Assembly: GCF_002803065.1 (NCBI RefSeq)
Contig: NZ_NNBL01000001.1
Span: forward strand, 160,734-224,733
Source of the DNA: Streptomyces sp. CB01635
Lineage (GTDB): Bacteria > Actinomycetota > Actinomycetes > Streptomycetales > Streptomycetaceae
Length of the DNA stretch: 64,000 nt
Direction: 5' to 3'
The notes below the pieces were generated by a model. The model was not told the DNA's origin. It was given only the letters and a program-made list of their open reading frames with translations, and ran no database searches. Position 1 is the stretch's first letter. Each line of letters opens with the position of its first letter. Made by a program: the position numbers and the translations under genes. Shown here piece by piece: positions 49,105 to 56,244 of this stretch.

Positions 49105-50442
49105 ATGTTCGCACTCGCCCTGCGCTCCGTCCGGCTGCGCCCCGGACGCCTCCTCGCGACGCTCCTGTCGGCCTTTCTCGGCGCGGCGATCATCATGACG
49201 TTCAACTCGCTGCACGACACGGCGGGCGCCGCCGGCGTCGACCACGTCAGCGCGGAGACCCTCACCACCGCGGCGAGTGTCGTCGGCGGTTACGGGACGC
49301 TCCTCGTGTTCTTCGCCGTCGCCTCCACCCTGACCGTCAACGTCCGCCGGCGAGCCGACGAGATCACCCTCCTGCGCAACACCGGTGCCACCCCCGCCCA
49401 GATCAAGTGCCTGATCGTCGGCGAGTCCGTGATCGTCGCCCTCGCCGGTTCGGCGCTCGCCGTCGGGCCCGCGACGCTCGGCGGCCAGGCCCTGCTCGAC
49501 GTGTTCAAGGACAGCGGCCAGGTCGCCGACGGCGTCAGCTACGTATTCGGTCCCGTCGCCCTCACGTCCGGCGTCGCCATCACCCTGCTCGCCTCCGCAG
49601 GCGCCGCGTTCCTCGCGGTGCGGCGCGCCACGAGGGCCGCCGCCGGGATGCGACAAGGGCGGGGCAGGGCACGGAAGTTCGCGGCCTGGGGCGCGCTCGC
49701 CGTCGGCGCCGCCGGTGTCCTTTGCACCTTCGCCATGAAGGCCACCGACGCGGCCCTCATGGCGGCGCCCGCCTACGGCGCGATCCTGCTCTCCGTAGGC
49801 TTCGCGATGCTTTCCCCGGCGCTGCTGCGCGGCTTCCTCGGCCGCACGGAACCCCTGCTCACCGCGCTCACCGGCGCGAGCGGCTATCTGACGGTACGAA
49901 ACATGCGGCAGCGCGCCGACCAGCTCTCCGGCGTCCTGATGCCGCTGATCCTGTTCACCGGCATGGCCACGGCCACCCTCTACATGCAGGCCGTCGAGAG
50001 CGACGCGATCAAGGCGTCGGGCGTCGCCAAGTCCGTCGGGGACAAGAACCTGGAGACCCTCAACTTCGTGGTCGTCGGCATCATCGTCGTCTTCGCCTGC
50101 GTCATGCTCGTCAACACCCTGTACGCGGCGACCTCCTATCGGGTCCGCGAGTTCGGCCAGCAGCGCCTCGCCGGTGCCACGCCGGTCCAGGTCCTCGGAA
50201 CGGTCGCGGTCGAGAGCCTCGTCCTCACGGTGACGGGTGTGTTCTTCGGCACGGTGGCGGGCCTCGCGGGGATCGTGCCCTTCACCACCGTCCGCACCGA
50301 CTCGCTCCTGCCCGACCAGGGCCTCGGGATCTGGCTCACGGTCGTGGCGTTGGCGGCCACGGCCACGTTCGTGACCAGTCTGGGCACGGCCCGCAGGACT
50401 CTGCGCGTCAAGGCCGTGGACGCCGTCGCGATCGCCGCCTGA
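49105..50442 (+). CDS. FtsX-like permease
   Basis: 445 residues, the usual half-size of single-FtsX Streptomyces permeases. Membrane spans: LLATLLSAFLGAAIIMTF at the start, YGTLLVFFAVASTLTVNVRR, GVAITLLASAGAAFLAVRR, YGAILLSVGFAMLSPALLRG, FVVVGIIVVFACVMLVNTLY and a final pair near 380-430. The FtsX core is VRRRADEITLLRNTGATPAQ and REFGQQRLAGATPVQVLGTV. The partner ATPase ends 3 bases earlier. Such pairs often export or sense cell-envelope compounds; no two-component system is adjacent. A strong terminator follows. Confidence 0.93.
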   Translation: MFALALRSVRLRPGRLLATLLSAFLGAAIIMTFNSLHDTAGAAGVDHVSAETLTTAASVVGGYGTLLVFFAVASTLTVNVRRRADEITLLRNTGATPAQIKCLIVGESVIVALAGSALAVGPATLGGQALLDVFKDSGQVADGVSYVFGPVALTSGVAITLLASAGAAFLAVRRATRAAAGMRQGRGRARKFAAWGALAVGAAGVLCTFAMKATDAALMAAPAYGAILLSVGFAMLSPALLRGFLGRTEPLLTALTGASGYLTVRNMRQRADQLSGVLMPLILFTGMATATLYMQAVESDAIKASGVAKSVGDKNLETLNFVVVGIIVVFACVMLVNTLYAATSYRVREFGQQRLAGATPVQVLGTVAVESLVLTVTGVFFGTVAGLAGIVPFTTVRTDSLLPDQGLGIWLTVVALAATATFVTSLGTARRTLRVKAVDAVAIAA

Positions 50443-50462
50443 CACCGGATCGAAGCCCCCGG

Positions 50463-50501
50463 CACGGTCCGCACCCGCCACCACGGCGGATGCGGACCGT
50501 G
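50463..50501 (+). terminator. Terminator of the ABC/FtsX operon
   Basis: CACGGTCCGCA (50463-50473) pairs with its complement at 50491-50501; inside, CCGCC (50475-50479) pairs with GGCGG (50485-50489) around ACCAC. Together a 16-bp stem with single-base mismatch, 21 bases after the permease stop. Confidence 0.88.
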
Positions 50502-50581
50502 TCGCTGTTGGGCTGAACGAGTGACTTGGCGTAAGAATGGCGGGTGCAGACAAAAGTACGAGCCCGGACGGGGTGGGGGCA

Positions 50582-50968
50582 GTGAACAGCCACGACGTCA
50601 CTGACGAACAGTGGGAAGGGCTCGCCCAGGTCGTACCTCTGCGCGGCCGTAACGCATGGCCGTCGGCGGTCGACCACAGGGCCGTCCCCGAAGCGGAGAC
50701 CGAGGCGCGGCGACGGTTCGTCGTCCTGCGGATCAATGTGTTCGCGGACGCCCGCGAGGTCGCCGAGACCGTGATGACGGGCATCCCCGTGCTGCTCGAC
50801 CTGAGCGGCGCAGAGTCCGATGTCGCCAAGCGCGTCCTGGACTTCAGCAGCGGAGTGGTCCTCGGCCTCGGCTGCGGAATGCACCGCGTCGACCGCAATG
50901 TCTTCCTGCTCGCCCCTCCCGGCACCGAGGTGCAGGACTTCGTGGCGGGGGCCGTTCCCCGGGTCTAG
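50582..50968 (+). CDS. sepF: SepF-like cell division protein
   Basis: 128 residues. The SepF core runs from about 38: RRFVVLRINVFADAREVAET, GIPVLLDLSGAESDVAKRVL, DFSSGVVLGLGCGMHRVDRN and VFLLAPPGTEVQDFV. SepF polymers tether FtsZ to the membrane. The amphipathic N-terminal helix of canonical SepF is missing, as in the extra SepF paralogues of Streptomyces, so a role in sporulation septation or as an accessory is more likely. The GTG at 50582 has GGGGTGGGGG upstream; an ATG at 50537 would add 15 residues. Confidence 0.88.
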   Translation: MNSHDVTDEQWEGLAQVVPLRGRNAWPSAVDHRAVPEAETEARRRFVVLRINVFADAREVAETVMTGIPVLLDLSGAESDVAKRVLDFSSGVVLGLGCGMHRVDRNVFLLAPPGTEVQDFVAGAVPRV

Positions 50969-51010
50969 TCACCCGGCCCAGGCCCTCCGGTCCCCCGATC
51001 GAAGGAAGGT

Positions 51011-51038
51011 CCGCCCGGAAGAACGGTTCTCCGGGCGG
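51011..51038. terminator. Hairpin between sepF and the ATPase gene
   Basis: CCGCCCGG (51011-51018) pairs with CCGGGCGG (51031-51038); AGAA and TTCT inside extend it past one bulged A. It lies 42 bases after the sepF stop and only 22 bases before the ATPase start, so it could be a terminator or an operator over the ATPase promoter (-10-like TACCGT at 51048). Confidence 0.6.
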
Positions 51039-51060
51039 AGTGCCGCCTACCGTCCGGAAC

Positions 51061-52215
51061 ATGACCTTGCTCGCGCGGGACGGCGGCGCACCCCCGGCTC
51101 CCCAGGACCGGCCGAGCCTCACCGAACTGCGGCTCTCCGCCTTCGCCGCGCACCGCAGCGCACGCTTCCCGCTCGGCCCGCTGACCCTCTTCGCGGGACC
51201 GAGCGGCAGCGGCAAGTCCAGCGCCCTGAAGGCCTACGAGGGCCTGGCCCGGCTCGGCGGCGGCGCGGCCCTCGACGAGGTGTTCCCCGACCCGTCCGCC
51301 CACGTCCCCGACGGGGCCCGCCCCGACGCGCAGCGACGCCGCGGCTTCCGCATCGGCTGCACCGTCACCGGGCCCGTCGGCCCGGTCCGCCTCGACCTCG
51401 CGATCCAGGCCGAGCCCGAACTGCGCATCGTCGGCGAGCGGTTGACCTGCGGCGGCCGCACTCTCTTGGAGACCGCCCTGCGCGACCCCGGACGCCGCGT
51501 CGTCCAGGCCGCCTGGCACACGGCAGGGGCAACCCCCGTGACCCGCGCGCCCCTGCCGGACGACCTGCTCGGCACGGCGCTCCTGCCGCTGCGCGTCGCG
51601 GGCAAGACGGAAGGCCAGCGGCTCGTCATCGCCGCCGCCGAACAAGTGGTGGTCGCCCTGCGCTCCGTCTTCTCCTGCGACCCCCGGCCCGACCGCATGC
51701 GTCGCCCCGCCCCGGCCACCGCCGACCGCCTCCTGAGCGGCTGCGACAACCTCGCCGCCGTCCTGTGGCGCACACGCTCCGAGTGCGGCATCCGGCACGC
51801 GCTGCTCGTCGCCGCCGCCCGGGCCGGCTGCGCGGGACCCGTCGTCGACGTCCTGTCGGAGGACCTCGGCAACGGCACGGTACGGGCCGTGCTCGACCGC
51901 GGCGACGGTCTGCGCACCCCCGTCGACCGGCTCGGGGACGGCGAGTTGAGGTACCTGGCGCTCGCCCTGGTCCTGCTCACGGGCCCCCGTGTGCTCGCGG
52001 TCGACCCGGTGGCGGAGGTGCCCGAGGCGTACCAGACGCTCACCGTCCTCGCCGACGGCCTCGACCGCAGTCTCGACCCTCGGCAGCTGCGGGAGCTGAC
52101 GGCGCTCGCGGTGCGGATGTGCGGGCGCGGGCACATCCGGCTGGCGGGGGCGGTCGGCGACGGGACGTGGGCGGCGCGGGAGCACGGAGCGGCGGTGGTA
52201 GACCTGAGGCCGTGA
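51061..52215 (+). CDS. AAA-type ATPase (AAA_15/21, SMC-like)
   Basis: 384 residues. The N-terminal strand and Walker A (FAGPSGSGKSSALKAY) follow the pattern of RecF/SMC-type AAA proteins (LSAFAAHRSARFPLGP). The C-terminal half has a degenerate signature (LGDGELRYLALALVLLTGP) and VLAVDPVAEVPE in the Walker B position. There are no coiled coils or nuclease domain. The adjoining MazG-like gene overlaps by GTGA, so they act together; ATPase/MazG pairs of this sort occur widely in Streptomyces but I know no proven role. The ATG may be leaderless. Confidence 0.8.
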   Translation: MTLLARDGGAPPAPQDRPSLTELRLSAFAAHRSARFPLGPLTLFAGPSGSGKSSALKAYEGLARLGGGAALDEVFPDPSAHVPDGARPDAQRRRGFRIGCTVTGPVGPVRLDLAIQAEPELRIVGERLTCGGRTLLETALRDPGRRVVQAAWHTAGATPVTRAPLPDDLLGTALLPLRVAGKTEGQRLVIAAAEQVVVALRSVFSCDPRPDRMRRPAPATADRLLSGCDNLAAVLWRTRSECGIRHALLVAAARAGCAGPVVDVLSEDLGNGTVRAVLDRGDGLRTPVDRLGDGELRYLALALVLLTGPRVLAVDPVAEVPEAYQTLTVLADGLDRSLDPRQLRELTALAVRMCGRGHIRLAGAVGDGTWAAREHGAAVVDLRP

Positions 52216-52544
52216 CAGAACTTGATGTGGAGGGACTGCAGCGCCGGCTGGCGCAGTTCGCCGAGGCCAGGAACTGGGAGCAGTACCACACGCCGAAGAA
52301 CCTGGTGGCCGCGCTGAGCGTGGAGGCGTCCGAACTGGTCGAGATCTTCCAGTGGTTGACTCCGGAGGAGTCGGCCGGCGTGATGGCGGACCCGGACACG
52401 GCGCACCGGGTGCGCGACGAGGTCGCCGACGTCCTCGCGTATCTGCTGCAGCTGTGCGAGGTGCTCGGGATCGACGCGCTGGCGGCCCTGTCGGCGAAGA
52501 TCGACCGCAACGAGGAACGGTTTCCGGTGCCGGGGGAGGGCTGA
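52212..52544 (+). CDS. MazG-like nucleotide pyrophosphohydrolase
   Basis: 110 residues, a single MazG/all-alpha NTP pyrophosphatase domain: LAQFAEARNWEQYHTPKNLV, ALSVEASELVEIFQWL and the acidic metal motif DEVADVLAYLLQLCEVLGID. It hydrolyses NTPs or dNTPs to monophosphates, perhaps housecleaning. The GTG at 52212 overlaps the ATPase stop by four bases. Confidence 0.92.
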   Translation: MTELDVEGLQRRLAQFAEARNWEQYHTPKNLVAALSVEASELVEIFQWLTPEESAGVMADPDTAHRVRDEVADVLAYLLQLCEVLGIDALAALSAKIDRNEERFPVPGEG

Positions 52545-52599
52545 GGCCGGCGGCTCAGACCGGCGGCTGAGACCGGCTGGAAGGGCCGTGCGACCGGTC

Positions 52600-52629
52600 T
52601 TGTCACTCTATGGAGTCACAGAATTATCA
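52600..52629 (+). promoter_or_regulatory. AT-rich promoter before the DUF6099 gene
   Basis: TTGTCA (52600-52605) with TTATCA (52624-52629) 18 bases on, or AATTAT (52622-52627) 16 bases on. The local AT content stands out. The DUF6099 ATG is 104 bases downstream of the -10. Confidence 0.55.
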
Positions 52630-52732
52630 ACATTGGATTCCGTGTCCACAGATTTCGGTCGTCCTCTGGCTTTTCGCCTCACCGACCCTCACTCTGGGTA
52701 GTGGACAGAGGAGTTCGGGACGGGGGCGGCGC

Positions 52733-53212
52733 ATGGACGCGGTGCGACTCATCAGGGCGAGTCGACGGGCCCTGGCGGAGAGCCAGGACGCGCCGGCCAT
52801 CACGCGGGAGGCATGGCAGGCCCAGGCCCTCGCACAGGCCATGGGGAACAGGCTGGCGAGAGAGGGCCCGCCGGAGCTGAGGGGTGAGGCGCGCGGACTG
52901 AGCGAGGCGGGCGGCAGAGGCTGCTCGGGCTCGGCGCTCCCGGTCATCGGGGCGGGCGGCATACGGGCGGCGCAGCTCACGGAGCTGCCGGAGGCGCACA
53001 AGGCACTGATCGGGTTGGCCGCGCTGCTCGGGGAAGTGGGGATCGCCCTGGTGGGCATAGCCAGCGAGGCGGAGGAGGAGGGGGACTACTGGCACTGCAT
53101 GGACGCCATCGACGCCGCCGACGAATCACGGGACAGGGTCCTCGAGATAATCCGCAGGCTCGGGCTGCGCCGCGACACCATGTCGGAGTCGGAGCCTGAC
53201 TCGGCGGCTTAG
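52733..53212 (+). CDS. DUF6099 family protein
   Basis: 159 residues, mostly helical. Features I recall for DUF6099 are the start MDAVRLIRASRRALAESQDA, EAWQAQALAQAMGNRLA, PPELRGEARGLSEAGGRGC and the C-terminal MDAIDAADESRDRVLEIIRR. Function unknown; the gene is conserved in Streptomyces. The ATG at 52733 was chosen at the family start although the frame is open upstream. It converges on the small leftward gene at 53285. Confidence 0.88.
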   Translation: MDAVRLIRASRRALAESQDAPAITREAWQAQALAQAMGNRLAREGPPELRGEARGLSEAGGRGCSGSALPVIGAGGIRAAQLTELPEAHKALIGLAALLGEVGIALVGIASEAEEEGDYWHCMDAIDAADESRDRVLEIIRRLGLRRDTMSESEPDSAA

Positions 53213-53244
53213 GGGGCGTGCCAGTTGGTGCGGTGGCGGGCTTC

Positions 53245-53277
53245 GGGGGCGCACCGGCATCGGTGCGACGCGCCCCC
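53245..53277. terminator. Hairpin between convergent genes
   Basis: GGGGGC (53245-53250) and GCACCG (53251-53256) pair with CGGTGC (53261-53266) and GCCCCC (53272-53277), with a GCAT loop and a 5-base bulge. It lies between the DUF6099 stop and the stop of the leftward 65-residue gene. Confidence 0.7.
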
Positions 53278-53284
53278 GGCGGGA

Positions 53285-53482
53285 TCAGAGGCGGTGGCCC
53301 TCGTCGGCGGACGGGGCGCCGGGTCCGGTGGACTGCTGAAGGTCGGCGTCGAGCTGCGACAGATCTGCGTTGAGCGCGGCCATCAGCTCTTCCATCTGCT
53401 GGAGCAGCCCCTTGGGCGCGCCCTCCTGATCCGGCCCGGCCGGTTCGTGGACGACCTGCTCGGACATGGCTTCCTGGGACAT
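53285..53482 (-). CDS. Small conserved hypothetical protein
   Basis: 65 residues, acidic and helical, with a coiled-coil-like core LLQQMEELMAALNADLSQLD and a disordered tail. The ATG at 53482 has GAGGAGG 6 bases upstream; the longer frame above it is Ala/Pro/Arg noise. Short proteins with this MEELMAALNADL motif recur in Streptomyces; no function known. Confidence 0.75.
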   Translation of the reverse strand: MSQEAMSEQVVHEPAGPDQEGAPKGLLQQMEELMAALNADLSQLDADLQQSTGPGAPSADEGHRL

Positions 53483-53716
53483 GGCGGCCTCCTCGGCCCT
53501 CGCCCTCCCCGCGGGGGAAGGCAGTTGACGCAAGCGTCGCCCGGCAGCGGCAGCCGCCGCCGGTGCGGGTGCCGGGCGGTCCGGCTCCGCCCCAGCCAAC
53601 GATCACTCGCGTGAACGGGTCACTGGCCGGGGCCCCGGGCCACGTGCCCGGTTGACGGATGTTCACCCGACAGGGGCGGGGCCGGAGCGCCGGGACCAGC
53701 GGAGTTGACGCGTGGC

Positions 53717-54640
53717 CTAGGACAGCTGGGGCATCACCTCGGTGGCGATCAGGTCCAAGTGGTCCAGGTCGTCCAGGTCGAGCATCTGGAGATACATCCG
53801 CTGCGAGCCGACGGCCTGGTACGCGGCGATCCGCTCGACGACCTCGGCCGGCGACCCGGCGAGCCCGTTCGCCTTCAGCTCGTCCACATCACGGCCGATC
53901 GTGGCGGCGCGGCGCCTGACGTCGGCGTCGGTCTTGCCGACGCACGCCACCAGGGCGTTGGAGTAGACGAGGCTGTCGGCGCTGCGGCCGTGCTGCTCCA
54001 CCGCCGCACGGACCCGCTTGAACTGCTGTTCCGTGTCGGTGAGCGACGCGAAGGGGATGTTGAATTCGTCGGCATACTGCCCGGCGAGCGCCGGGGTCCG
54101 CTTGGCGCCGTGCCCGCCGATCAGGACGGGCACCTTGCTCTGCGTCGGCTTCGGCAGCGCGGGGGAGTCCGTCAGCTGGTAGTAGGTGCCGTTGAAGTTG
54201 AAGCGCTCGCCGACGGGCGTGCTCCACAGGCCCGTGACGATGGCGAGTTGCTCCTCAAGACGGCCGAACTTCTCCTTCGGGAAGGGGATGCCGTAAGCCT
54301 CGTGCTCCGCCCCGTACCAGCCGGAGCCGAGGCCCAACTCCACGCGCCCACCCGACATCTGGTCGACCTGCGCGACCTGGATCGCGAGGACACCGGGGAG
54401 GCGGAAGGTGCCGGCGGTCATCAGTGTGCCCAGGCGGATCCGCCTGGTCTCGCGGGCGAGCCCGGCCAGCGTGATCCAGGCATCGGTGGGGCCGGGGAGC
54501 CCGTCGGCGGAGCCCATGTGCAAGTAATGGTCAGACCGGAAAAACGCTCCGTAATTGAGGTCTTCAGCGGCCTTCGCGACGCGGAGAAGCGTCTCGTAGG
54601 TCGCGCCTTGTTGCGGTTCGGTGAAGACTCGAAGATCCAT
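53717..54640 (-). CDS. LLM class (F420-dependent type) oxidoreductase
   Basis: 307 residues, luciferase-like TIM barrel. FFRSDHYLHMGSADGLPGPT and the phosphate-loop stretch RVELGLGSGWYGAEHEAYGI are typical of F420-dependent subfamilies in actinomycetes; VPVLIGGHGAKRTPALAGQY near 165-185 is the family's flavin/deazaflavin loop. It reduces or oxidises an unknown substrate. Reads leftward, with 100 bases to the divergent Hen1 gene, so the two share a promoter region. Confidence 0.92.
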   Translation of the reverse strand: MDLRVFTEPQQGATYETLLRVAKAAEDLNYGAFFRSDHYLHMGSADGLPGPTDAWITLAGLARETRRIRLGTLMTAGTFRLPGVLAIQVAQVDQMSGGRVELGLGSGWYGAEHEAYGIPFPKEKFGRLEEQLAIVTGLWSTPVGERFNFNGTYYQLTDSPALPKPTQSKVPVLIGGHGAKRTPALAGQYADEFNIPFASLTDTEQQFKRVRAAVEQHGRSADSLVYSNALVACVGKTDADVRRRAATIGRDVDELKANGLAGSPAEVVERIAAYQAVGSQRMYLQMLDLDDLDHLDLIATEVMPQLS

Positions 54641-54744
54641 TCATCCATCATGCACCGGTCACTTCTGGTGACCTTTTAGAACCGCAGCGTCCCCGGAGAG
54701 AAATGCGTGGTCGGAGGCGGTACTGGCGGACCATACTCGGACGC

Positions 54745-56244
54745 GTGTTCCTGACGATCAGTACGACCGGCACCGCTGAACGCCCCGCGACCGACCTCGG
54801 GTTTCTGCTGCACAAGCATCCCGACAACGCGCAGGCGTTCTCCACCTCGCACGGAACCGCGCACGTCCTCTACCCGGAGGCGTCCCCGGAGCGCTGCACC
54901 GCGGCGCTGCTCCTTGAGGTGGATCCGGTCGCGCTCGTGCGCCGCGGCAAGGGCAAGGGCCGTGGCGGCGCCCCCGACGCGGCGCTCGCGCAGTATGTGA
55001 ACGACCGGCCGTACGCCGCGTCGTCCCTGCTAGCCGTGGCGATCGGCAGTGTGTTCTCCAGCGCCCTGCGCGGACAGTGCAAGGCCATGCCCGAGCGGGC
55101 CGAGCAGCCGATGCCGCTGCGCATCGAGGTGCCCGCGGTGCCCGCGCGCGGCGGGGCCGCACTGGTGCGCCGACTCTTCGAGCCGCTCGGCTGGACCACG
55201 GTGACGGCCGACCCGGTGGCGCTCGACGAGCAGTTCCCCGAGTGGGGCGACTCGCGCTACGTGCGTCTCGTCCTGGAGGGCGAGCTGCGGCTCGCCGAGG
55301 CGCTGCGGCACCTGTATGTGCTGCTGCCCGTGCTCGACGACGCCAAGCACTACTGGGTCTCGGCCGACGAGGTGGACAAGCTGCTTCGGGCGGGTGAGGG
55401 CTGGCTGCCCACGCACCCCGAGCAGAAGCTGATCACCAGCCGCTACCTCTCGCGACGCTGGGCACTCACCCGCAGCGCCATGGAGCGCCTGGAACTGGTA
55501 CGGCTCGCCAATGCGGACGACACCGACGTCGAGGCCATCGACAACGCGGTCGACGAGGCGACGGACACCGAGGAGCAGCCCGTACCGCTGGCTGTCCAGC
55601 GGCGCGACGCCATCACCGCCGCGCTCAGGGCGGCGGGGGCCGGGCGCGTGCTCGACCTGGGCTGCGGGCAGGGCCAGTTGGTGCACGAGCTGCTCAAGGA
55701 CACCCGGTTCACCGAGATCGTCGGTGTCGATGTGTCGATCCGGGCCCTGACGATCGCCGCCCGGCGCCTCAAGATCGACCGGATGGGCGAGCGCCGGGCC
55801 GCCCGCGTCACGCTGCTCCAGGGCTCGCTCGCGTACACCGACAAGCGGCTCAAGGGGTACGACGCGGCGGTCCTCAGCGAGGTCATCGAGCACCTCGACC
55901 TGCCGCGGCTGCCCGCACTGGAGTACGCGGTGTTCGGCTCCGCGCGGCCGAGGACCGTCCTCGTGACGACACCGAACGTCGAGTACAACGTCCGCTGGGA
56001 GACCCTGCCCGCCGGGCACGTCCGGCACGGCGACCACCGCTTCGAGTGGACCCGCGAGGAGTTCCGCACCTGGGCGCGCGCGGTGGCCGAACGGCACGGC
56101 TACGACGTGGAGTTCGAGCCCGTAGGACCCGACGACCCGGAGGTCGGCCCGCCCACGCAGATGGCCGCCTTCACCCTGACCGATCAGACCCCGACCGACC
56201 GGACCCCGACCGACCCGAGTCCGAAGGAGGCGAAGGCCGCATGA
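54745..56244 (+). CDS. hen1: 3'-terminal RNA ribose 2'-O-methyltransferase Hen1
   Basis: 499 residues. The N-terminal half (1-280) is the bacterial Hen1-N domain (FLTISTTGTAERPATDLGFL, LHKHPDNAQAF; the ligase-activating part). The C-terminal methyltransferase has motif I RVLDLGCGQGQLVHELL and the Hen1 metal site EVIEHLDLPRL with HGDHRFEWTREEF. It 2'-O-methylates the 3' end of broken RNA before ligation by Pnkp, protecting the repaired site. The GTG at 54745 starts the family sequence; CATACT sits 7 bases before it, suggesting a leaderless message. Overlaps pnkp by ATGA. Confidence 0.95.
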   Translation: MFLTISTTGTAERPATDLGFLLHKHPDNAQAFSTSHGTAHVLYPEASPERCTAALLLEVDPVALVRRGKGKGRGGAPDAALAQYVNDRPYAASSLLAVAIGSVFSSALRGQCKAMPERAEQPMPLRIEVPAVPARGGAALVRRLFEPLGWTTVTADPVALDEQFPEWGDSRYVRLVLEGELRLAEALRHLYVLLPVLDDAKHYWVSADEVDKLLRAGEGWLPTHPEQKLITSRYLSRRWALTRSAMERLELVRLANADDTDVEAIDNAVDEATDTEEQPVPLAVQRRDAITAALRAAGAGRVLDLGCGQGQLVHELLKDTRFTEIVGVDVSIRALTIAARRLKIDRMGERRAARVTLLQGSLAYTDKRLKGYDAAVLSEVIEHLDLPRLPALEYAVFGSARPRTVLVTTPNVEYNVRWETLPAGHVRHGDHRFEWTREEFRTWARAVAERHGYDVEFEPVGPDDPEVGPPTQMAAFTLTDQTPTDRTPTDPSPKEAKAA